Shown here: positions 17,842 through 26,475 of the stretch, piece by piece | How the letters are laid out: each line of letters opens with the position of its first letter | How positions within the stretch are numbered: position 1 is the first letter of the stretch | From: an uncultured Candidatus Binatia bacterium | GTDB taxonomy: Bacteria; Desulfobacterota; Binatia; UBA9968; JAJDTQ01 | Assembly: GCA_958295985.1 (NCBI GenBank) | Contig: OY282432.1 | Span: 434,001-498,000 of the forward strand | Direction: 5' to 3' | DNA length: 64,000 nucleotides | Program-made: the position numbers and the translations under genes | The notes under the pieces: generated by a model | Database searches by the model: none | The model's input: only the letters and a program-made list of their open reading frames with translations | Told to the model about the DNA's origin: nothing

Positions 17842-19113
17842 ATGGCACATCTGGAAAAACGGCGATGGGAGGGCGAAGTCGCTGGACCGACCCGACGTGA
17901 CCGCCGCCCATGCGACTACGCGGCCTACTTGCCTGATACATTGGCCGGCCGCCTGTTCGTCATCGACGGTGACGTTGCTGCGGACATTACCGATGCCGAG
18001 ACTGCGCTTGTGCGGCTCGACATGACCGCAGCCACACTCGCCGACACCGAGGCGCTGGCCCGGCTTCTGCTCCGCGCCGAGTGCGTTGCCTCGTCGCGCA
18101 TCGAGGGCCTGGAAGTTGGGGGACGGCGGTTGCTCCGCGCCGATGCCGCACGGCAGCTTGGCGAAGACCCACGAGACGTGACGGCCGCAGAGGTGCTCGG
18201 CAACGTTGATGCAATGGTCTGGGGAGTCGGCACGGTCGAGCCTGACGGCCTGATTACCGTCGAGACTCTGTTGGAAGTGCACCGTCGTCTGCTGGCCGGC
18301 ACACGCCTTGAGGAACATGGGGGCCGGATCCGCGACGTCCAGAACTGGATCGGCGGCAGCGCCCATAACCCTTGCTCAGCCGAGTTTGTGCCGCCGCCGC
18401 CCGAGGCCGTGGCCGGTCTGCTGGACGACTTGGTGACATTCTGCAACGACGACTCGCTTCCGGCGCTGGCCCAGGCCGCGGTTGCCCATGCCCAGTTCGA
18501 GACGGTCCACCCCTTCGTGGACGGCAACGGGCGCACCGGGCGGGTGCTGTTCCACTTGGTCATGCGCCGCCGGGGGGTCGGGCTCCGCGTCCTGGCTCCT
18601 GTCTCTCTTGTCCTTGCCACGTGGTCGCGGGACTATGTTGGCGGCCTGATGGGGACCCGCTACGTCGGCGCGTCCGACTCCGCCGAGGCTCATGCAGGGA
18701 TCAATCGCTGGGTCGCGCTCTTCGCGTCGGCGTGTCACAGAGCGGTGGAGGACACCAGGCGATTCGAGGAGCGCGTGCGCGCGCTGCAGGAGTCTTGGCA
18801 TGAGCGGGTTGGACCCGTCCGCCGCGACTCGGCAGTACGCCTGCTGATCGGGGCTCTGCCGGCGGCGCCGGTGCTCACAACCGCTACCGCGTCGGCGTTG
18901 ATCGGCCGGTCGTTCCAGGCCGCAGGCCAAGCGGTGGATCAACTCATGGATGCAGGGGTGCTTGCGCAAATTACCGTCGGACGGCGTAACCGCGCATTCG
19001 AAGCGCCCGAGTTGATCGAGACCTTCACCGCGCTGGAGCGACAGCTTGCGAGTCCCGAGGGGGACACACGGATCTCCGGGCCTGCCCGGCGTGTGCCTCA
19101 ACGTCGCGGGTGA
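17842..19113 (+). CDS. Fic family protein (AMPylase-like), class II
   Basis: A 423-residue Fic-domain protein. The catalytic loop HPFVDGNGRTGR (H223 onward) is complete, so transfer of AMP or another nucleotide group to a target hydroxyl is expected. The inhibitory motif (S/T)-x-x-x-E-(G/N) is present as SSRIEG at residues 84-89, upstream of the core, which makes it class II with self-inhibition. The N-terminal 70 residues resemble the Fic N-terminal helical domain, and residues 320-400 form a winged-helix-like region (segment TATASALIGRSFQAAGQAVDQL). The DNA-binding end and the palindrome over the start region together suggest autoregulation. No antitoxin gene is adjacent. Confidence 0.9.
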   Translation: MAHLEKRRWEGEVAGPTRRDRRPCDYAAYLPDTLAGRLFVIDGDVAADITDAETALVRLDMTAATLADTEALARLLLRAECVASSRIEGLEVGGRRLLRADAARQLGEDPRDVTAAEVLGNVDAMVWGVGTVEPDGLITVETLLEVHRRLLAGTRLEEHGGRIRDVQNWIGGSAHNPCSAEFVPPPPEAVAGLLDDLVTFCNDDSLPALAQAAVAHAQFETVHPFVDGNGRTGRVLFHLVMRRRGVGLRVLAPVSLVLATWSRDYVGGLMGTRYVGASDSAEAHAGINRWVALFASACHRAVEDTRRFEERVRALQESWHERVGPVRRDSAVRLLIGALPAAPVLTTATASALIGRSFQAAGQAVDQLMDAGVLAQITVGRRNRAFEAPELIETFTALERQLASPEGDTRISGPARRVPQRRG

Positions 19114-19136
19114 GCAGTCACGGGCCGGCAGCGGGT

Positions 19137-19808
19137 TTAGCTTGGCTGCCGCGGGGTGCTGAAGTCCCGGAGGATACCGTCGACGTCGACGCCGAGGTCC
19201 CGTCCTTCGCGGATTACGCCTTCCTTCTGGCTGCCCCAGCTCTGGACGAACATGTTCTCCAGGAACTCCCGGTTGCCGGGGTCCTCGGCAAAGCGCGCCA
19301 GCTTTTCCATGACCCTGTCTTCGTGGCCTTCCTCGTCGTCCACGATGTCCTTGGCAAGTTGCCGCACCACCGGATCGGGAGTCACGTCCCTCAGGTGCTG
19401 CATGAACACCACCGCAGATTTCTCGGCGATGTTGCAGAGCCGGAACGCCCGCACGTCGCCGGTGAGGAACTGCCCGAAATAGCCGTCGTAAGCATCCGCG
19501 GGAATATCGTCGCGGGCGTCGCGGCCGGCGAGGTAGTCCGCGATCAGGGCGTAGTGCCTGTACTCGTCCGCGGCCTGTTCGGCCACGTGGGCGCGTTCAT
19601 GGGGCTCCAGCTCGGCGTACTGCAGCAGCGCCTTGGTGAACGCCACCCCGTGGGCCAGCTCCTTCTTGGCCTGCCGCTGCATCAGCGCCACGAATTCCGG
19701 GCTCTGCGGGTCCAGCTCCGCCAGTGCCTTGCGGATGGCGATGACGGGCCCCTCCAGTTCGTCGTGGTACCGGCTCCACAACGATTCGACGAATTCCTTT
19801 CCGGTCAT
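19137..19808 (-). CDS. Ferritin-like di-iron domain protein
   Basis: A four-helix protein of about 223 residues in the ferritin-like superfamily. Candidate iron ligands are E and H in KKELAHGVA, ADEYRHYALIA, NIAEKSAVVFMQHL and DDEEGHEDRV, giving the repeated E-x-x-H arrangement of carboxylate-bridged di-iron enzymes. Start is placed at the ATG at 19808, which has GGGGGA about ten bases upstream; an in-frame ATG 60 nt earlier lacks a ribosome binding site. It converges with fic and diverges from the CoA-catabolic genes. An oxygenase or iron-storage role cannot be separated. Confidence 0.75.
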   Translation of the reverse strand: MTGKEFVESLWSRYHDELEGPVIAIRKALAELDPQSPEFVALMQRQAKKELAHGVAFTKALLQYAELEPHERAHVAEQAADEYRHYALIADYLAGRDARDDIPADAYDGYFGQFLTGDVRAFRLCNIAEKSAVVFMQHLRDVTPDPVVRQLAKDIVDDEEGHEDRVMEKLARFAEDPGNREFLENMFVQSWGSQKEGVIREGRDLGVDVDGILRDFSTPRQPS

Positions 19809-19974
19809 GGTGATGGTTCCCCCGAATGAAAGCTGACCCACACTAACGGCCGGCTCCGACGGTGTCAATTGTCCAAGCCTTTGCCGTGCATGGCCGTACT
19901 GCTACAAGAGAGCACGGGTCACGTGAGTACGAACCGTGAGGACACGCTGCACGTGAACGGGAAAGGAGACGGAC

Positions 19975-20349
19975 ATGGCGGACGACGCGCGCAAGGCTTT
20001 CGAGGAGGTTTCGCTCGGGGCGGTGAACAAGGCCTACGACATCATCGCCGAACTCGACCCGGAATACTCCAGGCACCTGACAGGGCTGTTCGTCGACGGC
20101 ACCTTCGGACGCGAGGGCGCCCTCGACAGGAAGACCAAGGAGCTCATCATGGTGGGCATCACCTGCGCCCTGAACCGGCCGCGCGGGGTGCGGCTTCACA
20201 GCGAGCGGGCGCTCAAGCTCGGGGTCACGCCGCGGCAGGTCCTGGAGGCGGTGGAGGTGGCGGCGATACCCGGGGGCATGCCGGGGCTCTGGCTCGGGGC
20301 CGAGACGCTGAACGAGATCCTGACCGAGCAGGGCATGGAATTCAAATGA
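19975..20349 (+). CDS. AhpD/carboxymuconolactone decarboxylase family protein
   Basis: A 124-residue all-helical protein of the CMD/AhpD family, as shown by the core KTKELIMVGITCALNR ... LHSERALKLGVTPRQVLEAVEVA. Family members with peroxidase activity have a C-x2-C-x3-H motif. Here the aligned segment reads RGVRLHSERA, so both cysteines are absent and only the histidine remains, which argues against thiol peroxidase chemistry. The ATG has AAAGGAG upstream, and the stop overlaps the start of the CaiB gene (ATGA). It is therefore the first gene of a three-gene unit with the CoA transferase and MaoC-like proteins. Confidence 0.85.
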   Translation: MADDARKAFEEVSLGAVNKAYDIIAELDPEYSRHLTGLFVDGTFGREGALDRKTKELIMVGITCALNRPRGVRLHSERALKLGVTPRQVLEAVEVAAIPGGMPGLWLGAETLNEILTEQGMEFK

Positions 20350-21548
20350 ACCCGGCCAACGGCCCGCTGCACGGGGTCCGCGTGCTGGACCTGTCGCGGG
20401 TCCTCGCCGGCCCGTACTGCAGCATGTTCCTCGGCGATCTGGGAGCGGAGGTCGTCAAGATCGAGCAGCCCGGCACGGGGGACGACACGCGAAGCTGGGG
20501 ACCGCCGTTCCAGGGAGGCGAGAGCGCCTACTTCCTGTGCGTCAACCGCAACAAACGAAGCGTGACCCTGGATCTCAGGACCCCGGACGGCATCGAGCTG
20601 CTGCGCCGGCTGGCGCTGGAGGCGGACGTGCTGATGGAGAACTTCCGGCCCGGGACGCTGGCGGGCTGGGGCCTCTCCGAAGCGGCGATCCGGCGGCAGA
20701 ACCCGCGGCTCATCTACGCGTCGCTTTCCGCCTTCGGCGCCAGTGGACCGATGAAGGAGCGGCCGGGGTACGACCTGGCGGTCCAGGCCTGGGGCGGCCT
20801 GATGAGCGTCACCGGCGCCGCGGACGGCGAGCCGTCCAAGGTGGGCGTGGCCATCATCGACATCGTCGCGGGTCTCATGCTGGGCAAATCCATTGCCGCG
20901 GCGCTGTACGCGCGGGAAAAGACCGGCGAGGGCCAAAGGATCGAAACCTCCCTCATGGAAGCCGAAGTTGCCAGTCTGATCAACGCCGGCAGCAACTATC
21001 TCGTGACCGGCAAGGCGCCGGGCCGGTGGGGTAACGCCCATCCCAACATCGTGCCCTACCAGAGCTTCGCGACCGCGGACGGCCATCTGGTCGTCGCCGT
21101 GGCCAACGAGGCCATCTGGGCGCGGTTCTGCAACGGCGCCGGCAGACCGGAACTGGCCGCGGATCCCCGGTTCGACACCAATGCGCACCGGGTGGAGAAC
21201 CGGGACGCGCTCATCGCCATCCTGAAAGAGATGTTTCGATCCCGGCCCGGCCGGGAGTGGATCGAGCTCATGAACCGCGCGGACGTGCCCTGCTCCCCGG
21301 TCCAGGACATCTCGCAGGTGTTCGACTCCCCCCAGGTGCTCGCGACGGAGATGCTCCGGGAGATCGACCATCCCACGGCCGGGAAGGTGCGCATGGCCGG
21401 GTTGCCGGTGAAGTTCTCCGGGACTCCGGCCTCCATTCGTCTCGCGCCGCCGCTGCTGGGGGAGCACAACGACCAGGTGCTGCAGGACTGGCTGGAGCTG
21501 GACGATGCGGCGCTCGCCGGCTTCCGAAGGAAGGGAACCCTTGGCTAG
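20346..21548 (+). CDS. CaiB/BaiF family CoA transferase (family III)
   Basis: A 400-residue family III CoA transferase, moving CoA between acids through an aspartyl-CoA thioester. The N-terminus GVRVLDLSRVLAGPYCSM is diagnostic, followed by VKIEQPGTGDDTR, NRNKRSVTLDLR and, near residue 165-185, the catalytic aspartate region PGYDLAVQAWGG. The C-terminal VPCSPVQDISQVF and GEHNDQVL segments complete the family pattern. ATG 20346 overlaps the upstream stop. Together with the MaoC-like gene it probably activates and processes a carboxylic acid taken up by the nearby TTT transporters; the acid is unknown. Confidence 0.93.
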   Translation: MNPANGPLHGVRVLDLSRVLAGPYCSMFLGDLGAEVVKIEQPGTGDDTRSWGPPFQGGESAYFLCVNRNKRSVTLDLRTPDGIELLRRLALEADVLMENFRPGTLAGWGLSEAAIRRQNPRLIYASLSAFGASGPMKERPGYDLAVQAWGGLMSVTGAADGEPSKVGVAIIDIVAGLMLGKSIAAALYAREKTGEGQRIETSLMEAEVASLINAGSNYLVTGKAPGRWGNAHPNIVPYQSFATADGHLVVAVANEAIWARFCNGAGRPELAADPRFDTNAHRVENRDALIAILKEMFRSRPGREWIELMNRADVPCSPVQDISQVFDSPQVLATEMLREIDHPTAGKVRMAGLPVKFSGTPASIRLAPPLLGEHNDQVLQDWLELDDAALAGFRRKGTLG

Positions 21549-21569
21549 CTCTGAAACGGGGAATGAAAC

Positions 21570-22025
21570 ATGCAACACGGGATGACCTGGGAGGAATATC
21601 GGCCGGGCGACGTCCATGAAACCGCCCGGCGCACGGTCACGGAGACCGACGTGGTCCAGTTCGTCAACCTGGCCGGTCTCATCGAACCCCTGTTCCTCGA
21701 TGCCGGGTACATGCGGGACGAAACCGATTACGGCGAGCGCATCGCCCCCGGAAGCCTCACCTTCGCGCTGGCCGAGGGACTGACCACCCAGACCGGCATG
21801 CTGCACCGCACGGGCCTGGCGTTCGTCGGCCTCCTGGGCATGCGGCTGTTCCGGCCGGTCAAGGTCGGCGACACGATAGCCGTCGAGATCGAGGTGCTCG
21901 ACAGCCGCCGGACCCAATCCCGCAACGCGGCCATCGTCCGTTGCCGGCACCTGGTGAAGAATCAGCGCGGCGAGACGGTGATGGAATACACCGTGGAACG
22001 GCTGATACGCGGCAAGGAGTCGTAG
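21570..22025 (+). CDS. MaoC-like hot-dog domain protein
   Basis: A 151-residue hot-dog fold protein with the MaoC pattern GDVHETARRTVTETDVVQF, then RIAPGSLTFALAEGL and VKVGDTIAVEIEVLDSR. The hydratase dyad normally appears as D-x-N-P-x-H; the matching segment is LAGLIEPLFLD, so neither Asp nor His is conserved. Enoyl-CoA hydratase activity is doubtful, and a thioester-binding or different catalytic role is possible. It follows the CoA transferase by 21 nt. Its TAG stop lies inside a palindrome shared with the convergent TctC gene. Confidence 0.85.
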   Translation: MQHGMTWEEYRPGDVHETARRTVTETDVVQFVNLAGLIEPLFLDAGYMRDETDYGERIAPGSLTFALAEGLTTQTGMLHRTGLAFVGLLGMRLFRPVKVGDTIAVEIEVLDSRRTQSRNAAIVRCRHLVKNQRGETVMEYTVERLIRGKES

Positions 22026-22051
22026 GGGCGGATTCGAAACCCGTCCCTACG
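22021..22051. terminator. Palindrome between convergent genes, likely bidirectional terminator
   Basis: The sequence reads CGTAGGGGCGG, then 9 nt, then CCGTCCCTACG: arms of 11 bp with one mismatch. The TAG stop codons of both convergent genes (22023-22025 plus strand, 22047-22049 minus strand) lie within the two arms. A stem this strong at a convergent junction suggests bidirectional termination. It also looks like a dispersed palindromic element that supplied both stops. Confidence 0.55.
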
Positions 22052-23096
22052 GCGTCCGGTCGTCCCCGCCCGGCTCTTCGGGGAAGAGCACTTTCCGGAG
22101 CTGTACGATGCGCTTGGGACTCAGCTTGAAGAGTCCACTCACCGTCTTTTCGATCTCGGCCCCGTCCAGCGGGCGGATCTCCAGCCCCAGACTGTTGGCG
22201 TCGGCGACAAACGACGGGTCCGCCACGGTGTCGGCAAAGGCCTTGCGGAGAACCGCCACCCGCTCGTCCGGGGTTCCGGGCGGAAGCGAATAGGCGCGCG
22301 CGATCTTCGCGGGGTCGTGGACGCCGTACATGATCAGGAAGCGGGCGTCCTGGGACTGGGCGAGGTCCAGGGCGTTGGGTACCGAGGGCAGGTCGGGATG
22401 GGGCCTCGTCATGGCCTGTAGCACCACCTTGCCGCTCCTGGCGGCCAGCATCTTCTGCCACGCCTTCTTGACCGCCTGCCAGTACCAGCAGCTTCCCTGC
22501 ACTTCCTGTTTCGCGGCAGCCAGACGCGCGTTCACCGGGCCCTTGTATCCGTCGATGATCTTGATGGGCAGGCCAAGGGCCGCGCCGAAAACACGCGACA
22601 TGGTGGCGGCGGCGTCATTGCGCCCGCCCACTCCCAGCTTGACGGGTTTCTTGGCGGCGGCCCAGGCTGGCAAGTCGCCGATGCCGCTGGCCCTGGTCAG
22701 CACGCAGACGGGATGCAGGGTCGTTATCGCGCCCACCCAGGCGAACCGCCGCGTATCGAGCTTCACTTCCTTGCTGCCGAATATCTGCTTGTGGATGAGA
22801 CCGCCCGCCCAGTTCCCCACCGTTCGTCCGTCGGGCCTGGCCGTGCGGTAGAGGTACTCGGCCGCGACGCTGCCGCCGCCGCCGACCATGTTCCTCACCA
22901 CGACGTGGGGCCGGTCTGGCAGATGGCGGCCGATGTGTCCGGCCAGAGTGCGGGTGTAGTTGTCGAAGACGCTCCCGGCCCCCGCCCCCACGATGAAGGT
23001 CAAGGGGCGCTGCTGCGCCAACGCGCGGTCCGCGAAAGCCGGCGGGAGCGCCAGCAGCAACGCTGCAACCAAAAGGCCGCTGGAGAGAATCGCCAC
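22047..23096 (-). CDS. Tripartite tricarboxylate transporter substrate-binding protein (TctC/Bug family), first copy
   Basis: A 349-residue periplasmic binding protein. It begins with a signal peptide (hydrophobic LLVAALLLALPPAFA, cut near ALAQQ), then FIVGAGAGSVFDNYTRTLAGHIGRHLP, the TctC ligand-loop region, and VRNMVGGGGSVAAEYLY. The end GLFKLSPKRIVQLRKVLF is also family-like. The GTG at 23096 was chosen because GAGGTGG precedes it by 7 nt and it opens on the signal peptide; the longer open frame upstream is the luciferase-like gene read out of frame. The ligand is probably a carboxylate. Confidence 0.88.
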   Translation of the reverse strand: MAILSSGLLVAALLLALPPAFADRALAQQRPLTFIVGAGAGSVFDNYTRTLAGHIGRHLPDRPHVVVRNMVGGGGSVAAEYLYRTARPDGRTVGNWAGGLIHKQIFGSKEVKLDTRRFAWVGAITTLHPVCVLTRASGIGDLPAWAAAKKPVKLGVGGRNDAAATMSRVFGAALGLPIKIIDGYKGPVNARLAAAKQEVQGSCWYWQAVKKAWQKMLAARSGKVVLQAMTRPHPDLPSVPNALDLAQSQDARFLIMYGVHDPAKIARAYSLPPGTPDERVAVLRKAFADTVADPSFVADANSLGLEIRPLDGAEIEKTVSGLFKLSPKRIVQLRKVLFPEEPGGDDRTP

Positions 23097-23134
23097 GGTT
23101 GTCCACCTCGCGGCAAGGACTCGGGTACGGCGGC

Positions 23135-24277
23135 TCAGGCGCCGTTCAGTCTTGGCATGACCTCCTTGTGGAAGAGGTTCAGGGAATCGATCACCTTGTC
23201 GTGGGCGAGGTTGCCGATATGGAACATGCCCATGAAGTGCTCGGCGCCGGCCTGGCTCATCTGTTGGTTGACCTGCCGCGCCACGGTGTCGGGACTGCCG
23301 GCGATGACGAACCCGGTCTCGAGGAGTTCCTCCCAGCTCATGGGATGGAAGTTGACCCGCTCCTGGTTGCCTTCGCGGAAGTAGTTGAAGGACTTGGCGC
23401 TGACCATGGCTTCCTTCACTTTCCGCTGATCGATGGCGACGTCCGTCTTGGCCTCGTTGAAGCCGCGGTTCCACAGGGTGAAGAAATACCTCAACGGCGG
23501 CTCCGCAACGGCCCGGGCCTGCTCGTCGGTCTCGCCCACGTAGATGTGACGGCACAGGACGAACTTGTCGGGTCCGCTCTCCCACCCGTCCTCCTTCGCC
23601 ACGCTGCGGTAGTAGTTGAAAGTGTCCTCGATCTGGTCGTTGGTCTGGTACACCTGCGCGATGGGGATCTTGCGCTTCACGCACCATTCGATGGACTCGG
23701 AACTGCGCGCCGCCACCCAGATCGGCGGGTGCGGTTGCTGCACCGGCCGCGGCCAGATGGCGCAGTTCTCGAACTGGAAGAACTCGCCTTGGTAGCTCCA
23801 GACCGGTTCGGTCCAGGCGGTCATGATGACGTCGAATGCTTCCCCGAACCGCCCCCGGGACTCCTGGGGCTTGACGTTGTACCACAGATACTCGGAGGGG
23901 ATGCCCCGGACGAATCCCGCGATGAGGCGCCCTTCGGACAGACAGTCGAGCATGGCGTACTCTTCGGCCACGCGGACCGGATGCTGCCGCAGCGGCAGGA
24001 TGTTGCCGAGGACGCCTATCTTCATCCGTTTGGTCTTCTGGCTCAGGGCCGCGGCAATGAGGTTGGGCGACGGCATGGTGCCGTAGGCGCTGTAGTGATG
24101 CTCGTTGAAGACCACGCCCTCGAACCCCAACTCCTCGCAATAGGCCATCTCTTCCAGGTGCTCCCGATAGTTGCGCGAGCCGATCGGCGGATCGAAGTAG
24201 GAACTCGGTACGGGGGTGCCCGGGACGTCCTCAGGAACTTCCGGATAGGCCAACAGGTCGAAGTTGTATACTTTCAT
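23135..24277 (-). CDS. Luciferase-like (LLM class) flavin-dependent oxidoreductase
   Basis: A 380-residue TIM-barrel protein of the bacterial-luciferase monooxygenase family, using FMNH2 or F420. Family segments are EELGFEGVVFNEHHYSAYG, MKIGVLGNILPLRQHPVRVAEEYAMLD and SEGRLIAGFVRGIPSEY, and the late AGSPDTVARQVNQ. The ATG at 24277 has AAAGGAGAA upstream. It is sandwiched between a TctC gene and the TctAB gene on the same strand, so a role in oxidising an imported compound is reasonable but unproven. Confidence 0.9.
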   Translation of the reverse strand: MKVYNFDLLAYPEVPEDVPGTPVPSSYFDPPIGSRNYREHLEEMAYCEELGFEGVVFNEHHYSAYGTMPSPNLIAAALSQKTKRMKIGVLGNILPLRQHPVRVAEEYAMLDCLSEGRLIAGFVRGIPSEYLWYNVKPQESRGRFGEAFDVIMTAWTEPVWSYQGEFFQFENCAIWPRPVQQPHPPIWVAARSSESIEWCVKRKIPIAQVYQTNDQIEDTFNYYRSVAKEDGWESGPDKFVLCRHIYVGETDEQARAVAEPPLRYFFTLWNRGFNEAKTDVAIDQRKVKEAMVSAKSFNYFREGNQERVNFHPMSWEELLETGFVIAGSPDTVARQVNQQMSQAGAEHFMGMFHIGNLAHDKVIDSLNLFHKEVMPRLNGA

Positions 24278-24399
24278 GAGGACCGATTCTCCTTTGCGGG
24301 ATGCCTTGTCACCGGGCGGTGGGGCCACCGGAACTGAAGGGACAGCCTAGTCCCATCCCTCGGCCACTGTCAATCACGGCGCGGGACCGCGGCCGCGGA

Positions 24400-26424
24400 C
24401 TATCCCGTGAACATCTCGATGAGCGTTCCCGGCGGAAACGGAAGCGCCAACGAGTACTCGAAGACCGCGTAGAACCCCGCCCAGCCGAGCAGCGTCAGCA
24501 AGACGCTGATGAACCACTTCTCCCCGGCGCCCACCTTGAGAAAGAGGAACGTACACAGCGGAACCGTGATGGAGAAACCGAGCAGCCAGATGGAAACGAA
24601 GAAACCGAGAATCCAGCCGACGATGGCGAGTGTGCGCCGGACCACTTCCGGTTTCGCTCCCTCGGACGGCGCCCCTGCTTTCCGCTCCCTCAAGAACCCC
24701 GTGACGTCGAGCTCGAGTTGCGACAGGGCAAGCACGATCCCGGGAAAGCCGATGACCCAGGGGAACAGGCTGGCCCGAAAGCCCCATTCCCTGGCCTGCC
24801 ACACGCCCCAGGCGAATCCGGCCAGGATCGTCAGCGTGAAGAGCACGTGCCAGACGCTGAGATGCCCGGAGGCTTCGGCGGTCTCCGTTTCCGGTACCGG
24901 AACGGACGCGGGAGCGTCTCCCGCGGATTCCCGTTTGGCGTCACGCCGCCGCTGGTAAACCGGGTAGAGAATACCCGCCAGGATGATGGCTCCGATGGTC
25001 AGCACTCCCGGGAAGCCCACCCACACCCAACCGTAGTTGTCGGTGGCGAGGAACAGGTTCTTTTCCGCCAGCGAGCCCAGCACCAGCCCCAGCAGGAGCG
25101 GCGGGCGCGGCCAGTCGAGCCGCACCATGAGCCAGCCCAGCAGTCCGAAAGCCAGCACCACGATGAGGTCCTCGAACGCATTGTTCTGGGCGAAACCGCC
25201 GAGGTAGATGAGCACCAGGAGGAACGGCAGGACCAGGCTGCCGCGCACCTCGGTGATGCGCGCCAGTTGCTTGAGAAAGATGAAACAGATGGAAACGGTG
25301 ATGATGTTCGAAACGACGACGATCCACACGAACGAGAACGTGAGCTCGAGGTACCCTCCCTGGCTGGCAGGCATCAGCATCGGGGGGCCGGGCACGAGAC
25401 CCTGGATGATGAAGGCCCCCAGCAGGATGGCCATGGTGACGCTGCCCGGGACCCCGAATGCGATGGTGGGCACCAGGGCGCCGCCGAGGTTCGAGTTGTT
25501 GGCCGCGCCCGGTCCCAGGACCCCTTCCACCGCCCCCTTGCCGAAGCGCTCCTTGTCGGAGGACGTCTGAACCGCGTGGGCGTAGGCGACCCACTGCGAC
25601 ACCGCGCCGCCCATGCCCGGAATGATCCCGATGTAGGTCCCGATGGCGCTGCACCGCAGCACCAATGCCCAGTGACGGAAGGTGTCCTTGACGCCTTCCA
25701 TGACGCCGCCCAGCTTCTCGACCTTTCCCTCCGCGATGCTGGAACCCTTGACCGAGAGATCGATGACCTCCGGGATCGCGAACAGGCCGAGGGTTACGGG
25801 GACCAGCTTGATGCCGTCCCAGAGGTAGAGGTTGTCGAAGGTGAAGCGTTCAATGCCCGATATGGGGTCGAGCCCCACCGTGGCCAGCATGAGCCCCATG
25901 GCCGCGGCGGTCAGGCCCCGGATGACGGCCTGGCCGCTGAGGGATGCCAGGAACGTAACCCCCAGGAGCGCCAGCATGAAGAATTCAGGCGAACCGATGG
26001 CGAGCACCAGGGGACGGACGATGGGGATGGCGAGGGCCAGTGCAAAGGCGCCGAAGACGGCGCCCACCAGCGAACTCATGAGCGATGCGCCCAAGGCGCG
26101 CCCGGCCTCGCCCTTCTTGGCCATGGGGTGGCCGTCCACGATGGTGGAGGCGGTTATGGCCTCGCCCGGGATGCCGAACAGGATGGAGGTGATGTCTCCG
26201 GTGGTTGCCGTCACCGCGGACATGCCGAGCAGGAAGGCGAAGGCTTCCACTGCCTCCATCTTGAAGATGAACGGCAGCATCAACGCCAACGTGACCGGCC
26301 CGCCGAGTCCGGGCAGAATGCCCACGGCGAAGCCGATCACGATGCCCAGCATCATGAGCGTGAAGGTCGTAGCCGTGAAGACTTGTGCCAGGCCTCCCGC
26401 AAAGGCCTGGAGCATGTCACCCAT
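24400..26424 (-). CDS. TctA-TctB fusion, tripartite tricarboxylate transporter permease
   Basis: A 674-residue membrane protein. Residues 1-500 are TctA: LMMLGIVIGFAVGILPGLGGPVT and the FGIPGEAITASTIVDGHPMAKKG loop are diagnostic, with about 11-12 hydrophobic segments. A charged linker (about 505-530) leads into a four-segment TctB-like part, from LSVWHVLFTLTILAGFAWGVW to the last helix before FPPGTLIEMF. In most operons TctA and TctB are separate genes; here no separate tctB exists, which supports a true fusion. It uses ion-coupled uptake of a ligand delivered by TctC. The neighbouring TctC at 26476 precedes it in transcription by 51 nt. Confidence 0.92.
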   Translation of the reverse strand: MGDMLQAFAGGLAQVFTATTFTLMMLGIVIGFAVGILPGLGGPVTLALMLPFIFKMEAVEAFAFLLGMSAVTATTGDITSILFGIPGEAITASTIVDGHPMAKKGEAGRALGASLMSSLVGAVFGAFALALAIPIVRPLVLAIGSPEFFMLALLGVTFLASLSGQAVIRGLTAAAMGLMLATVGLDPISGIERFTFDNLYLWDGIKLVPVTLGLFAIPEVIDLSVKGSSIAEGKVEKLGGVMEGVKDTFRHWALVLRCSAIGTYIGIIPGMGGAVSQWVAYAHAVQTSSDKERFGKGAVEGVLGPGAANNSNLGGALVPTIAFGVPGSVTMAILLGAFIIQGLVPGPPMLMPASQGGYLELTFSFVWIVVVSNIITVSICFIFLKQLARITEVRGSLVLPFLLVLIYLGGFAQNNAFEDLIVVLAFGLLGWLMVRLDWPRPPLLLGLVLGSLAEKNLFLATDNYGWVWVGFPGVLTIGAIILAGILYPVYQRRRDAKRESAGDAPASVPVPETETAEASGHLSVWHVLFTLTILAGFAWGVWQAREWGFRASLFPWVIGFPGIVLALSQLELDVTGFLRERKAGAPSEGAKPEVVRRTLAIVGWILGFFVSIWLLGFSITVPLCTFLFLKVGAGEKWFISVLLTLLGWAGFYAVFEYSLALPFPPGTLIEMFTG

Positions 26425-26475
26425 GACCCTTGACTTTCACGCCCCGGCGCACGGTTTCCTCCATCCGATGCGTGG

